Assembly (NCBI RefSeq): GCF_031457955.1
Contig: NZ_JAVDXN010000003.1
Coordinates: 310,001-374,000 of the forward strand
Direction of reading: 5' to 3'
DNA from: Mixta sp031457955
GTDB lineage: Bacteria > Pseudomonadota > Gammaproteobacteria > Enterobacterales > Enterobacteriaceae
DNA: 64,000 bases
The notes beneath the pieces are model-generated. The model worked only from the letters and a program-made list of their open reading frames with translations. It was not told the DNA's origin and made no database searches. The translations under genes were made by a program, and so were the position numbers. The stretch's first letter is position 1. Each line of letters starts with the position of its first letter. Below are positions 8,199-16,099 of the stretch, piece after piece.

Positions 8199-9326
8199 AT
8201 GTCACTGGAAAGTAATCAGAAATCTGTTGTCGTGATCGGCGGCGGCGCGATTGGCGTTTCCAGCGCGGTACATCTGCTGCGCCAGGGCGCGCAGGTCACG
8301 CTGGTTACCGAAGCGGCGCTGGGTTCCGGCGCATCAGGACGCTCGCTCTCCTGGCTCAATTCTGCCGGAGAACGTGCGCATGAATATCATGCATTGCGGA
8401 TGACGGGTATCGATCGCTACCGTACGCTGTTTGCCCGCCATCCCGATCTGTCCTGGCTGCGCTTTGACGGCGGCCTTTACTGGGCAGCGGATGACGATCG
8501 CGGCACCCAGGCGCGTCACGCTTACGAAAAAGCGCACGGCTATGATTCGGCGCTGGTCAGCTCGAAAAACGTCGCGGATTTTACGCAGAATATCGCGCCA
8601 CGGGCGATGGCCGACAGCGCCATTTACAATGCCGGAGAGGGCTGGGTTAGCCTGCCGCATCTGATCGGCTGGCTGATGGAAGAGTTTCATCAGCGGGGCG
8701 GTAAGCTGATTGAGCATGTCGGTAAGGTCACGGTGAAAACCGATGTCAGCGGACGCGCCTGTGGCGTCAGCACCGCGCGCGCCGGTGAGCTGGCGGCGGA
8801 CAAGGTACTGGTCGCCTGCGGGCCGCAAACGCCGGATGTGGTTGCACCGCTTGGCGTCACCATCCCTAACGGCTCACCGGTCTCAATGCTGGTGACCACC
8901 GATCCCGTCGATACAATGATTGATGTGGTGATGAACACGCCGCGCGCGGCGGTACGCCCGAATCCGGGCAATACGCTGGCGGTGGATCATGACTGGTACG
9001 AAGCGCATATTTCTGCCGTTGGCGACGGGGAATACCGTATCGCAGAGTCGGTGGTGCAGGAGTTGCTGGATGAGGCCAGCAAATTGATCGTCGGGCAGCC
9101 TGCGCTGCGGGCCAGCGGCTGGAAAATAGGGCTGAAGCCGATTCCTGGCGATGGCAATCCGGTATTTGGCGAGCTGCAAAAGGTGCCGGGCTGCTTTGTC
9201 GCCTTTACCCACTCCGGCGCGACGCTGGCGCTGATTGCCGGAGAGCTGCTGGCGGAAGAGATCGTCAGCGGCGAGCCGCACCCGATGTTCGCTACCTTCC
9301 GCGCCGAGCGCTTTAGCCAGACGTAA
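8199..9326 (+). CDS. FAD-dependent oxidoreductase of the DAO (glycine/D-amino-acid oxidase) family
   Basis: The product (375 residues) begins with the ADP-binding motif VVVIGGGAIGVSSAVHLLRQG and ends with the DAO-family C-terminus PGCFVAFTHSGATLALIAGELLAEEI. It is about the size of DadA/SoxB/amadoriase-type enzymes, which oxidise C-N bonds of amino acids, N-methyl amino acids or Amadori products. It is the last gene of the LacI-controlled importer set, 41 bp after the dehydrogenase. Oxidative cleavage of the imported amine to a carbonyl that the dehydrogenase then reduces or oxidises is an attractive but unproven pathway. Confidence 0.87.
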   Translation: MSLESNQKSVVVIGGGAIGVSSAVHLLRQGAQVTLVTEAALGSGASGRSLSWLNSAGERAHEYHALRMTGIDRYRTLFARHPDLSWLRFDGGLYWAADDDRGTQARHAYEKAHGYDSALVSSKNVADFTQNIAPRAMADSAIYNAGEGWVSLPHLIGWLMEEFHQRGGKLIEHVGKVTVKTDVSGRACGVSTARAGELAADKVLVACGPQTPDVVAPLGVTIPNGSPVSMLVTTDPVDTMIDVVMNTPRAAVRPNPGNTLAVDHDWYEAHISAVGDGEYRIAESVVQELLDEASKLIVGQPALRASGWKIGLKPIPGDGNPVFGELQKVPGCFVAFTHSGATLALIAGELLAEEIVSGEPHPMFATFRAERFSQT

Positions 9327-9450
9327 ACGCGATAACGGGCCGCCCTGATAAAACAGTCGGCTATTCAGTCGGTTGCGCTCATAAAAAAGCCCTAAACAGG
9401 CTGCGAAAAAGAGTGCTTCAGGGCGAGGTCTTGGATTTAACAGGTTCAAC

Positions 9451-9478
9451 AAACGGCCAGCCGCCTCGCTGGCCGTTT
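9451..9478. terminator. Stem-loop after rcnB-like gene (bidirectional position)
   Basis: A 10-bp perfect stem (AAACGGCCAG / CTGGCCGTTT) with an 8-nt loop sits just beyond the stop of the leftward RcnB-like gene and downstream of the rightward DAO gene. On the minus strand a further AGGGC then T6 element follows near 9383-9427. Shared termination for the two convergent genes is likely. Confidence 0.6.
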
Positions 9479-9483
9479 ACTCA

Positions 9484-9999
9484 TTAATGGAAGAAAATAT
9501 CGCCCGACTTGGCTTTGATGATTTTGCCGTCGGCATCAGAAATCAGCACGTAGTTACCGCCCATATAGGTCCAGTGGCTGCCGGTATCCGGCGCAGGGAG
9601 GTGGCGCTTTTGCCATTCGGTAATTTCATAGGTCTTGGTACGGTATTTCTCCGGCACCTGTGAGCCAACCGTATAGCGCTGCGCATCGCTAAAGAATTCA
9701 GTGACTTCATACGGCTCTTTTGGCTGCTGCTGCGCCGCGCCCGGCGTCGCTGCCTCATTCTGCGGACGGGTTTGCGTGGGATCCTGCGGCACCGCTGATT
9801 CCGGCGCGCCCTGCGTTTGCACCTGAGTGGGATCCTGCTGCGCTGGCGTTTGCGGTACGCCCTGCGCCGGATTCTGCTGGGTCTGTGGCGCGGTTTCCGC
9901 CGGGGCGGCCTGCTGCTCTCCTTCCGCCTGGGCAACAGAAGTGAATGCCAGCGCGCCGATCAATGCGCCCGAAAATAAAATCTTAGTGGTATTACGCAT
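9484..9999 (-). CDS. RcnB-like periplasmic protein with Pro/Gln-rich spacer
   Basis: The product (171 residues) has a signal peptide (MRNTTKILFSGALIGALAFT, cleaved after ...VAQA). A low-complexity spacer of about 70 residues rich in Q, P, A and T follows, with repeated QDPTQ units. The C-terminal domain resembles RcnB: YEITEWQKRHLPAP, then HWTYMGGNYVLISDADGKI. RcnB is a small periplasmic protein involved in Ni/Co homeostasis with the exporter RcnA; no rcnA is visible here, so metal function is family inference only. The Q/P spacer is longer than in E. coli RcnB and may extend the domain away from the membrane or through peptidoglycan. Confidence 0.72.
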   Translation of the reverse strand: MRNTTKILFSGALIGALAFTSVAQAEGEQQAAPAETAPQTQQNPAQGVPQTPAQQDPTQVQTQGAPESAVPQDPTQTRPQNEAATPGAAQQQPKEPYEVTEFFSDAQRYTVGSQVPEKYRTKTYEITEWQKRHLPAPDTGSHWTYMGGNYVLISDADGKIIKAKSGDIFFH

Positions 10000-10099
10000 A
10001 GTTTCTCCTGATTTCCCTGCCCTGTTGTTGCGGGCGCTTATTTTAGTGACAACAAATTAACCCTGGTTACGTCAGCAGGCACAACTTTTATTGTGAACT

Positions 10100-10290
10100 T
10101 TGTTGTCAAAGGGCGACCAGGCTCCGGCTTCAGGCGGCATTGCCTGTTCGGAGCAGCATTTTCACCCAGAGGAAAGAGCTGAGGCTGTACGGCTGGCACT
10201 CAGCGGCAGAGACAAGCGAGATATCATATCGGATGGCGGTTTACTCAGCGGCGGACTATCGTCAGGCATCAAATCAGAAAACGTGACGCC
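10100..10290 (+). pseudogene. Degenerate transposase (IS3-type orfA) N-terminal relic
   Basis: In one forward frame the stretch HPEERAEAVRLALSGRDKRD (about 10163-10222) looks like the helix-turn-helix opening of IS3-family OrfA proteins. The following IISDGGLLSGGLSSGIK is degenerate compared with the usual SDLGVGLSTLNRW. No intact transposase or terminal inverted repeats are visible. It lies in the otherwise gene-free gap between the RcnB-like gene and the DUF1493 pair, a plausible scar of the insertion that brought in or damaged the neighbouring genes. Confidence 0.45.
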
Positions 10291-10309
10291 CAGGCTCCGC
10301 TTTGCTGTG

Positions 10310-10630
10310 CTAATCATACAACCAGCGGCCCGCTTTGGCTGATTCAATAAACATACGTATGGTGAGGGCTGATTTATCCAAATTTTGATTTTTGCGCTTA
10401 AAAAATGAGGCTTCCCAGGGATAGTAGTTTCGCAGCGAAAATTTATCTGCGCTTACATTAAAATGTTGAAAGTAAGCCTCTGCCATATCGCCGACATCGT
10501 CCCATTCATGCAGGCTCTGTAATGGCTCATCTTCATCGATAACAACCTTTTTCAAAAGCAACGTTGTTACCACCGGCAGCTTTTTTTCAATAAACTGGCG
10601 GACATCCTTTTCCAAAGTGTTGTTCACCAT
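10310..10630 (-). CDS. DUF1493-family protein, copy 2
   Basis: The 106-residue product matches the DUF1493 pattern: a DV..FIEKKLP start, an acidic middle with WDDVGDMAEAYFQHFNV, FSLRNYYPWE, and the invariant end IESAKAGRWLYD. Function is unknown. It is paralogous to the gene at 10698-11036. The two share a 35-bp identical 3' end, so they arose by tandem duplication or have been kept alike by recombination. They lie 67 bp apart in the same direction. Confidence 0.82.
   Translation of the reverse strand: MVNNTLEKDVRQFIEKKLPVVTTLLLKKVVIDEDEPLQSLHEWDDVGDMAEAYFQHFNVSADKFSLRNYYPWEASFFKRKNQNLDKSALTIRMFIESAKAGRWLYD
10311..10345. repeat. 35-bp direct repeat, copy A (DUF1493 3' end)
   Basis: Identical to 10699-10733. 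It covers the codons for the last residues (ESAKAGRWLYD and stop) of each DUF1493 gene. It begins TAATCATACAACCAGCGG and ends GGCTGATTC. Confidence 0.9.
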
Positions 10631-10697
10631 ACTTTATCCTCTGGCCTTGCTAACATCCCTTCCGAAATAAGCGCATAATTAAACGTAGCGTACGCTG

Positions 10698-11036
10698 TTA
10701 ATCATACAACCAGCGGCCCGCTTTGGCTGATTCTGAAAACATTTTTACCGTCAATGGTTTTCTCTTTGCCGTAACCATATCCTTAAAATGACGTCCTTTA
10801 AAAAAACGCTGAGAAAAAGTCAAATTCTCCCAGGGAAAATAGTTACGCATATCCATAGCGGAAATATCAATGCCATACTTATTACAATAATCATTAATTA
10901 CGTAGGGCAACTCATCGGCTGCTGCATAATCTTGTAACAGCGTTTCAAGTTCAAGCGGAACAGCCTGGCATTTTTGGTTCACCGGTCGGGATAGCTCCTT
11001 ACGAAAAAAGGCCAAAATTTCTGCATCACTTACCAT
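10698..11036 (-). CDS. DUF1493-family protein, copy 1
   Basis: The 112-residue product follows the same family pattern as its neighbour: ILAFFRKEL at the N-terminus, YGIDISAMDMRNYFPWEN in the middle and FSESAKAGRWLYD at the end. Its ATG overlaps the stop region of the truncated membrane-protein frame just upstream (11030-11380), the usual arrangement of a membrane-protein/DUF1493 pair. No signal peptide or helix is present, so it is presumably cytoplasmic. The function is not known. Confidence 0.82.
   Translation of the reverse strand: MVSDAEILAFFRKELSRPVNQKCQAVPLELETLLQDYAAADELPYVINDYCNKYGIDISAMDMRNYFPWENLTFSQRFFKGRHFKDMVTAKRKPLTVKMFSESAKAGRWLYD
10699..10733. repeat. 35-bp direct repeat, copy B (DUF1493 3' end)
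   Basis: Identical to 10311-10345, at the 3' end of the upstream DUF1493 gene. Confidence 0.9.
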
Positions 11037-11380
11037 ATTTTATCGTCCCCTCTGGCAATAGCGTTATATTTTGATATCGTTTTAAACGTAATTGAATAAA
11101 TATCGCTTGCCAGTATAACCCATCCGACAACCGGAATCGCCCGCCCTACAAACGTACCGATTTTATGCGTCATCAGTATTTTCAGACGATGAGGTGGATA
11201 TCCACCGATGACAGAAGGAAGCTCCAGTCCCCACGGGAACTGAGCGTTACCAAAAGCTTTCCTTGCGCCGCGTGATGCTAAAGAGGTGCCTGGAGTGGCG
11301 TTAGCAAATTTCCCTCTGGTTGACAGAATATTAAGGCCCGCAACAATCCAGACGCTTAATATAACGTTCCCGGTCGCTAA
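11030..11380 (-). pseudogene. N-terminally truncated membrane protein upstream of the DUF1493 genes
   Basis: On the minus strand a frame of about 115 codons runs from a stop at 11381-11383 to TAA at 11030-11032 and has no ATG, GTG or TTG near its beginning. It reads ...FPWGLELPSVIGGYPPHR..., then a helix (FVGRAIPVVGWVILASDIYS), and ends ARGDDKIW. The coherent composition and the 7-nt overlap with the DUF1493 start indicate a genuine protein C-terminus whose 5' part has been lost. A short ATG frame (11382-11384) in another phase is not continuous with it, so a frameshift near the 5' end is possible. I do not know the family name. Confidence 0.65.
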
Positions 11381-11521
11381 TCATGAATTGCATTTTTATA
11401 GTTGTGATATATGCCAACATTTATCTATATCAAGCACATCCCTCTGGCAGGCACCTTTAATAACCTTGCCGCATTAACCCTTCCTTTAATTACAGCGGGT
11501 GGGCGCCTCACCCGCCGTTTC
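11381..11521. other. Gap between truncated membrane gene and methyltransferase
   Basis: No gene, repeat or RNA is recognised here. The AT-rich sequence probably holds the missing 5' part of the truncated frame in decayed form, but no homology is visible. Confidence 0.3.
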
Positions 11522-12289
11522 TCAACTTTTTCGAGAGCAGCAGACAATATAATTCATATGTTTCCGCTGAGCGTGGAAATAGCGCAGCATACCGAGAAAG
11601 CGCTGGCGGTTTTCGCGGTTCTTTAAACCGTTAAAAATAATTTTCACGGTGCGCAGCAGGCCTTCATCTTTAATCATGCCGCGCGGCGACATCAGCGTCA
11701 TTTTATCGTTATGGCTATCGACCTGGCTAAAACCGCTTTGATAAAACATCTGTTGCCAGCTTTCTTTGCTCATCGGACTGACGTTAGATTTCACTACCTG
11801 CTGTAGCTGGGTATCCGCACTCGCGGGCAGCTGACCGTTGGTTAACATAATATCGTGCGTTAACAAACAGCCGCCGGGCTTTAACACGCGATAATACTCC
11901 TGCACTAAACGCAGTTTTGCCTTATCCGCATACATGGTGAGCATGGCTTCATTGATTACCGCGTCAAAACTGTTATCAGGGAAAGGGAGATGATGCGCAT
12001 TGGCTTCGCTAATCTGAATGCGATCGCTCAGCCCGGCGGCGGCAACGTTTTCACGCGCCTTGCTCAGCGCCTGCTTATCCATGTCGACAGCATGAACCTG
12101 GCAGCCGAAGCGCGAGACCAGTTCAATCGAGGTGGTGCCCATATTACAGGCGATTTCCAGCACCCGGCTCTGCTCATTCAGCCCCGCCTGCGCCATCAGC
12201 CATTCAGTCGCCTCTGCGCCGCCGGGACGCAGCCGGGTTTTGCCCAGGCTGGCGAGAAAAGTATGCCCTGCTTTATTACTGTCAGACAT
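11522..12289 (-). CDS. Class I SAM-dependent methyltransferase
   Basis: The product (255 residues) has the SAM-binding motif I VLEIACNMGTTSIEL, the acidic end of strand 2 (VHAVDMDKQAL), motif II PFPDNSFDAVINEAML and motif III VLKPGGCLLTHD. It belongs to the Methyltransf_11/UbiE-like group; the substrate is unknown. ATG at 12289 is preferred to the one at 12295 because GGGTG lies 7 nt upstream of it. The gene is monocistronic. An inverted repeat TGCATA-N3-TATGCA lies 24 bp upstream. Confidence 0.85.
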   Translation of the reverse strand: MSDSNKAGHTFLASLGKTRLRPGGAEATEWLMAQAGLNEQSRVLEIACNMGTTSIELVSRFGCQVHAVDMDKQALSKARENVAAAGLSDRIQISEANAHHLPFPDNSFDAVINEAMLTMYADKAKLRLVQEYYRVLKPGGCLLTHDIMLTNGQLPASADTQLQQVVKSNVSPMSKESWQQMFYQSGFSQVDSHNDKMTLMSPRGMIKDEGLLRTVKIIFNGLKNRENRQRFLGMLRYFHAQRKHMNYIVCCSRKS

Positions 12290-12312
12290 GATCATTCACC
12301 CATAAAAAAAGA

Positions 12313-12327
12313 TGCATATATTATGCA
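12313..12327. promoter_or_regulatory. Inverted repeat upstream of methyltransferase
   Basis: TGCATA-TAT-TATGCA is a perfect 6-bp inverted repeat with a 3-bp spacer, just upstream of the leftward methyltransferase and downstream of the gfr operon. It could be an operator; no regulator is assigned. Confidence 0.4.
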
Positions 12328-12358
12328 CCTTTCATTGGGCGAAGTTAAACCGGAAGGC

Positions 12359-12382
12359 GCCCTCTCCGGCAGCAGAGAGGGC
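12359..12382 (-). terminator. Stem-loop after the gfr operon
   Basis: An 8-bp perfect stem (GCCCTCTC / GAGAGGGC, 8-nt loop) lies just beyond the last gene of the leftward gfr operon. A T-tract is missing, so it may be a processing or weak termination structure. Confidence 0.5.
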
Positions 12383-12390
12383 ATCAGGCA

Positions 12391-13401
12391 TTAATAATCA
12401 AATTGGCGGTAATAGCGGCGAATATTAAGGTCGTGTCCGGTATTTTTTTCAAAGTGCGCCGCCAGACGATCCACCAGCAGCGTTGAGGCCACGCACGGCG
12501 CGACAATCCAGCGGAAAGCCTCATCTATACCGTTCAGGCGATAATCACGCGGATCGATCACCACCACATGGTCGCTGATCTTACGGGCAAACGCCTCCAC
12601 CCGATCGTCCAGCGTCCGGCATTTCCCTTCGCCTTTCACCAGAAACAACGGCACCTCTTTCTCCAGCAGCTCCAGCGTGCCGTGGAAAAATTCGGCCGAA
12701 CTCACTGACTTAGTGCGCTTCCACTGCATCTCTTCCAGAATGCACATGGAGAAAAGATAGACTTCGCCCCACATCTCCGCGCCGCCAATCCACATCATAT
12801 AGTCGCGGTCGTGATACTGGCGGGCAATCTCATCGGCTCGCGGGTCGAAATCACGCTTGGCCTGCAGCAGGTTCTCCGGCAGCAGCTCCAGCTGACTGGC
12901 GAAGCGTTCATAATCGTCAAATTCGCCGTTCAGCGCGACCAAACGGAAAAACAGCCAGTAAAGCAGCATATATTCATATTCCACGCCGTTTTTATGGCGC
13001 ATCGGAATATGCCAGCTGGCGCTGCTGGCTAACGGTGAATCTTCATTTTTAGTAATCGCCACCACGCGAATGCCTTGCGCTTTACACCACTGCGCTATGG
13101 CAACCGACTCTTTGGTATCGCCCGATTTAGAGAGCGTAATCACCACCGAGTCTTTATTTAATTTTTTATTGCCCTTATTAATTAATTCCGCCGCCTGCTC
13201 GGTATAAACCGGCAGCGAGGTACACTCTTTGGCAAACTCATTGATTGCCATCATCGGTGCCAGCGAACCGCCTACCGAGGCGAAAAACAGATTGCTGTAA
13301 CCCGTTTGATGAATATTTTCCGCTACCTGTTCAGCGATTTTACGCGCAGCGATGATCTCACGAGCACTGGTCAGGTACTCGTCCTGATTAAAACCCAACA
13401 T
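12391..13401 (-). CDS. gfrF: SIS-domain fructoselysine-6-phosphate deglycase-like protein
   Basis: The product (336 residues) carries two sugar-isomerase (SIS) domains. Diagnostic stretches are FFASVGGSLAPMMAIN, VITLSKSGDTKESVAIAQW and, near the end, SAEFFHGTLELL. The C-terminus RRYYRQFDY resembles FrlB (RRYYGGLVEY). Such enzymes hydrolyse 6-phosphofructoselysine to glucose-6-phosphate and lysine. Its place as last gene of a six-gene PTS operon equals gfrF of the Salmonella gfrABCDEF operon. A good Shine-Dalgarno (AGGAG) lies 7 nt upstream of the ATG. E-versus-F assignment rests on order and on the FrlB-like C-terminus. Confidence 0.82.
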   Translation of the reverse strand: MLGFNQDEYLTSAREIIAARKIAEQVAENIHQTGYSNLFFASVGGSLAPMMAINEFAKECTSLPVYTEQAAELINKGNKKLNKDSVVITLSKSGDTKESVAIAQWCKAQGIRVVAITKNEDSPLASSASWHIPMRHKNGVEYEYMLLYWLFFRLVALNGEFDDYERFASQLELLPENLLQAKRDFDPRADEIARQYHDRDYMMWIGGAEMWGEVYLFSMCILEEMQWKRTKSVSSAEFFHGTLELLEKEVPLFLVKGEGKCRTLDDRVEAFARKISDHVVVIDPRDYRLNGIDEAFRWIVAPCVASTLLVDRLAAHFEKNTGHDLNIRRYYRQFDY

Positions 13402-13419
13402 ATTTTTTCTCCTGAGGAA

Positions 13420-14481
13420 TTAAATTTTGCTTTGCAGCACCTGGTCGAAATCGTCAAATATCCGCACGCTTAAATTAATGCCTTTCAGCGTGGCGACCCG
13501 ATAAGCCATTATTTGTACCGGCACGATTAATAACAGCGGCGCCAGTAACGGATCGATAGAGAGATTCAGCCCCAGCTGGTTTTCATGGCTTTCCCCCTGG
13601 GCGCAGAGGGTAAACGCCGCCTTCACGTGCGGGCGCATATAATCACGCAGGGCGGCAAGGCGCGGATGCGGCGCATCCTCTATAAACAGCAGCAGATGCG
13701 TGTTGTTCGCCTCCAGATAAGGGCCGTGCATATAGGCTTCCAGCTCAAAGCCGCTCGATGGGCAGCGCACCGTCTCGGTAAACTTGGTTTCGAACTCTTT
13801 TGCCACGCCCGCCAGCGCGCCATAGCCGATAGCGATATAGCGCGGCGCGGCGGCCAGCACCGCCTGATGCTGCGTAATAAACGCATCGGTGCGGCGTATT
13901 ACCTCCGGCAGCCGCTGCGCCAGATTGTGCAGCGCGCTCACTCTATTATCGCAGGCATCGCTATCCAGCGTTCCCTGCGCCTCCCCGGCCAGCATGGCGA
14001 TCAGCAGCAGGTTCAACACCGTGGCGCTAAAACCCAGCGTAACAAAGCCCACCGGCTCAATACCGCAGTTAATATCCAGCACCGCGTCCGCTTCACGCGC
14101 CAGCGGGCTGTTGCTGTCGGCGGTCAGACACCAGACCTTGTGGCCCGCCGCCTGCGCCTTGCGCTGCGCTTCCAGCGTTGAGTGGCTTTTGCCGCTTTGC
14201 GATAGCGTGATGGTCCAGTCAACGGCGTCATCAACGCGTTCATAATGCGTAAAGGGATAGGGCTCTTTAATCTCTACCTGAATATTCGCCCACTGACTAA
14301 AGGCAAAAACGGCGCACTGGGCGGCATTCAGCGACGATCCGGTCGCCAGAATCAGCAGACGCCGCACCGGCTTTTGCGCCAGCCTCTCTGCTACCAGCGC
14401 CAGCGTCTGCGGATATTCTTGCAGAATACGCGCCAGCACCTCCGGTTCGCGTTCGATACAGTCCATCATCGTGACCGACAT
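13420..14481 (-). CDS. gfrE: SIS-domain glucoselysine-6-phosphate deglycase-like protein
   Basis: The 353-residue product has tandem SIS domains (LATGSSLNAAQCAVFAFSQW; TITLSQSGKSHSTLEAQ; EFETKFTETVRCPSSGFELEAYMHGP). In Salmonella, GfrE cleaves glucoselysine-6-phosphate, the product of PTS uptake, releasing lysine. The frame is open to 14589, but the long version has a Trp/Arg-rich N-terminus inside the gfrD 3' end. ATG at 14481, with GGAGAT upstream, is the credible start. The gene lies between gfrD and gfrF. Confidence 0.82.
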   Translation of the reverse strand: MSVTMMDCIEREPEVLARILQEYPQTLALVAERLAQKPVRRLLILATGSSLNAAQCAVFAFSQWANIQVEIKEPYPFTHYERVDDAVDWTITLSQSGKSHSTLEAQRKAQAAGHKVWCLTADSNSPLAREADAVLDINCGIEPVGFVTLGFSATVLNLLLIAMLAGEAQGTLDSDACDNRVSALHNLAQRLPEVIRRTDAFITQHQAVLAAAPRYIAIGYGALAGVAKEFETKFTETVRCPSSGFELEAYMHGPYLEANNTHLLLFIEDAPHPRLAALRDYMRPHVKAAFTLCAQGESHENQLGLNLSIDPLLAPLLLIVPVQIMAYRVATLKGINLSVRIFDDFDQVLQSKI

Positions 14482-14491
14482 AGTTATCTCC

Positions 14492-15328
14492 TCAGAACAG
14501 ACCAATCCATGAACCCAGGATGCCGACCACCGCCATCCCGCCAATAATCGCCAGCGGCTGCACCTTCTTGCCCAGCAGCCAGTAAACAATGCCGAAACTC
14601 AACAACGGCAGCAGGCAGGGCATGATGTCGTTAATAATCGCCTGCACCTGCGTTTTCGCTTCGCCCGTGCCGAACGTCACGGGAATGGTGATATCGATCA
14701 TCGAGGCGGTCATCGCGCCCACCACCATCAGTCCGATAATCGACGCGCCGTAGGTTACGCTCTCCATCATTCCGCTTTTCTGAATGCGCTGTAGCACGCC
14801 GGTGCCCAGCACATAGCCCCAGCGGGTAAACAGCCAGCGCACCAGGATATGCGGCACGTTAAAAATCAGCACAAACAGAATCGGCCCAAGAATATTGCCC
14901 TTCAGCGCCAGGCTGGTGCCGATGCCGGTCGCGATCAGCCGCAGCGTGCCCCAGAAAAAAGAGTCGCCCAGTCCGGCCAGCGGCCCCATCAGCGATGCTT
15001 TTACGTTATCGATCGAGGCGCTATCCATCCCGCCGTCGTTGCGGTTTTTCTCTTCCATCGCGGCGGTAATGCCGAGGATCAGCGTGACGATATGCGGCGT
15101 GGTATTAAAGAAAACCAGGTGGCGTTTTAGCGCGCTCACCAGATCGTCATGGCGCGTGTAGAGCTTTTTCAGCACCGGCATCATCGCGTAGACAAAAGCC
15201 AGGTTCATCTGCCGCTCATAGTTCCATGAGAACTCCATCTGGAATGAGCGCCAGAAAACGCGGCGCAGGTCGCGCGGGGTAATCTGCGGCTCTGCCTGCT
15301 GCGGGTCATCAGAAATCATCTTCGTCAT
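14492..15328 (-). CDS. gfrD: Mannose-family PTS system IID component (glucoselysine-type)
   Basis: The product (278 residues) is typical of EIID: RVFWRSFQMEFSWNYERQMN at the N-terminus, then SLMGPLAGLGDSFFWGTLRLI and helices through the C-terminal half. With EIIC it forms the membrane translocation channel. Its ATG lies inside the 3' end of gfrC (20-nt overlap) with GGAG within that coding sequence, indicating tight coupling. Confidence 0.92.
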   Translation of the reverse strand: MTKMISDDPQQAEPQITPRDLRRVFWRSFQMEFSWNYERQMNLAFVYAMMPVLKKLYTRHDDLVSALKRHLVFFNTTPHIVTLILGITAAMEEKNRNDGGMDSASIDNVKASLMGPLAGLGDSFFWGTLRLIATGIGTSLALKGNILGPILFVLIFNVPHILVRWLFTRWGYVLGTGVLQRIQKSGMMESVTYGASIIGLMVVGAMTASMIDITIPVTFGTGEAKTQVQAIINDIMPCLLPLLSFGIVYWLLGKKVQPLAIIGGMAVVGILGSWIGLF

Positions 15329-16088
15329 CTTTCACTCCTTCTGCCGTTGAGGCGCGCTGCACCGGCTGCTGCGTCATATTGACCATCACCACCGCGACAA
15401 TCGCGCCGAGAATGGCGATGCCGGTCACCGGGATGTTGAGATAGGCCATCAGCACAAAGCCTAAGAAAAAGTAAGGCGCGACCTTTTTGTTGATCAGCAG
15501 CCGCGCCAGCATGGCAAAGCCCAGTGCCGGGATCATACCGGTGGCCACGCTCAGTCCGTGCTTAATAAATTCCGGAATCGCGTCGAGCAGGCTTTTTACC
15601 GCGCCGCTGCCGACCATAAACGAGACGGTAACGATGGTCGCCAGCATCAGCGACAGGCCAAAGCCCGCCAGCAGGTGCATACGCTCAATGCCGCCGGTGT
15701 TGCCCTGCTCCGCATACGCATCCGCCTTATGGCTGAGCGTGGGAATAAACAGCCCGAGGTAGACGTTTTTCAGCACCAGCGTCAGCGTGGCGATCGGCAG
15801 GCCGAGCAGCAGCGCCGTTTCGGTGCCCGCGCCGGAAGTAATGGCGAAGGCAACGCCAAGAATGCCGCCGGTCACCACATCAGGCGGGATCGAAGCGCCC
15901 ACCGAGAAAGAGCCGATAAAAGCCAGCTCCAGCGTCGCGCCCATGATCACACCGGTTTGCACATCGCCCAGCACCAGCCCGGTCAGCAGGCCGGTGACGA
16001 TCGGCCTGGAGAGCAGCGAGGTGCCTAAGGCATATTCAGACTGGGCGATAAACGCCACCAGCCCCAGCAATAATGCTTCTGTCATCAT
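15309..16088 (-). CDS. gfrC: Mannose-family PTS system IIC component (glucoselysine-type)
   Basis: The product (259 residues) is an EIIC membrane protein with the conserved stretch RPIVTGLLTGLVLGDVQTGV, then IMGATLELAFIGSFSVGAS and IPPDVVTGGILGVAFAI. With GfrD it should transport glycated lysine while GfrB phosphorylates it at the 6-position. It ends in an acidic tail (VKDDEDDF) overlapping the start of gfrD. Confidence 0.93.
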   Translation of the reverse strand: MMTEALLLGLVAFIAQSEYALGTSLLSRPIVTGLLTGLVLGDVQTGVIMGATLELAFIGSFSVGASIPPDVVTGGILGVAFAITSGAGTETALLLGLPIATLTLVLKNVYLGLFIPTLSHKADAYAEQGNTGGIERMHLLAGFGLSLMLATIVTVSFMVGSGAVKSLLDAIPEFIKHGLSVATGMIPALGFAMLARLLINKKVAPYFFLGFVLMAYLNIPVTGIAILGAIVAVVMVNMTQQPVQRASTAEGVKDDEDDF

Positions 16089-16099
16089 CGCTCCCCGCG

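Noticed and set aside
14482..14589. 36-codon N-terminal extension of gfrE
   Set aside because: Trp/Arg-rich, inside gfrD, no RBS; ATG 14481 is well placed.
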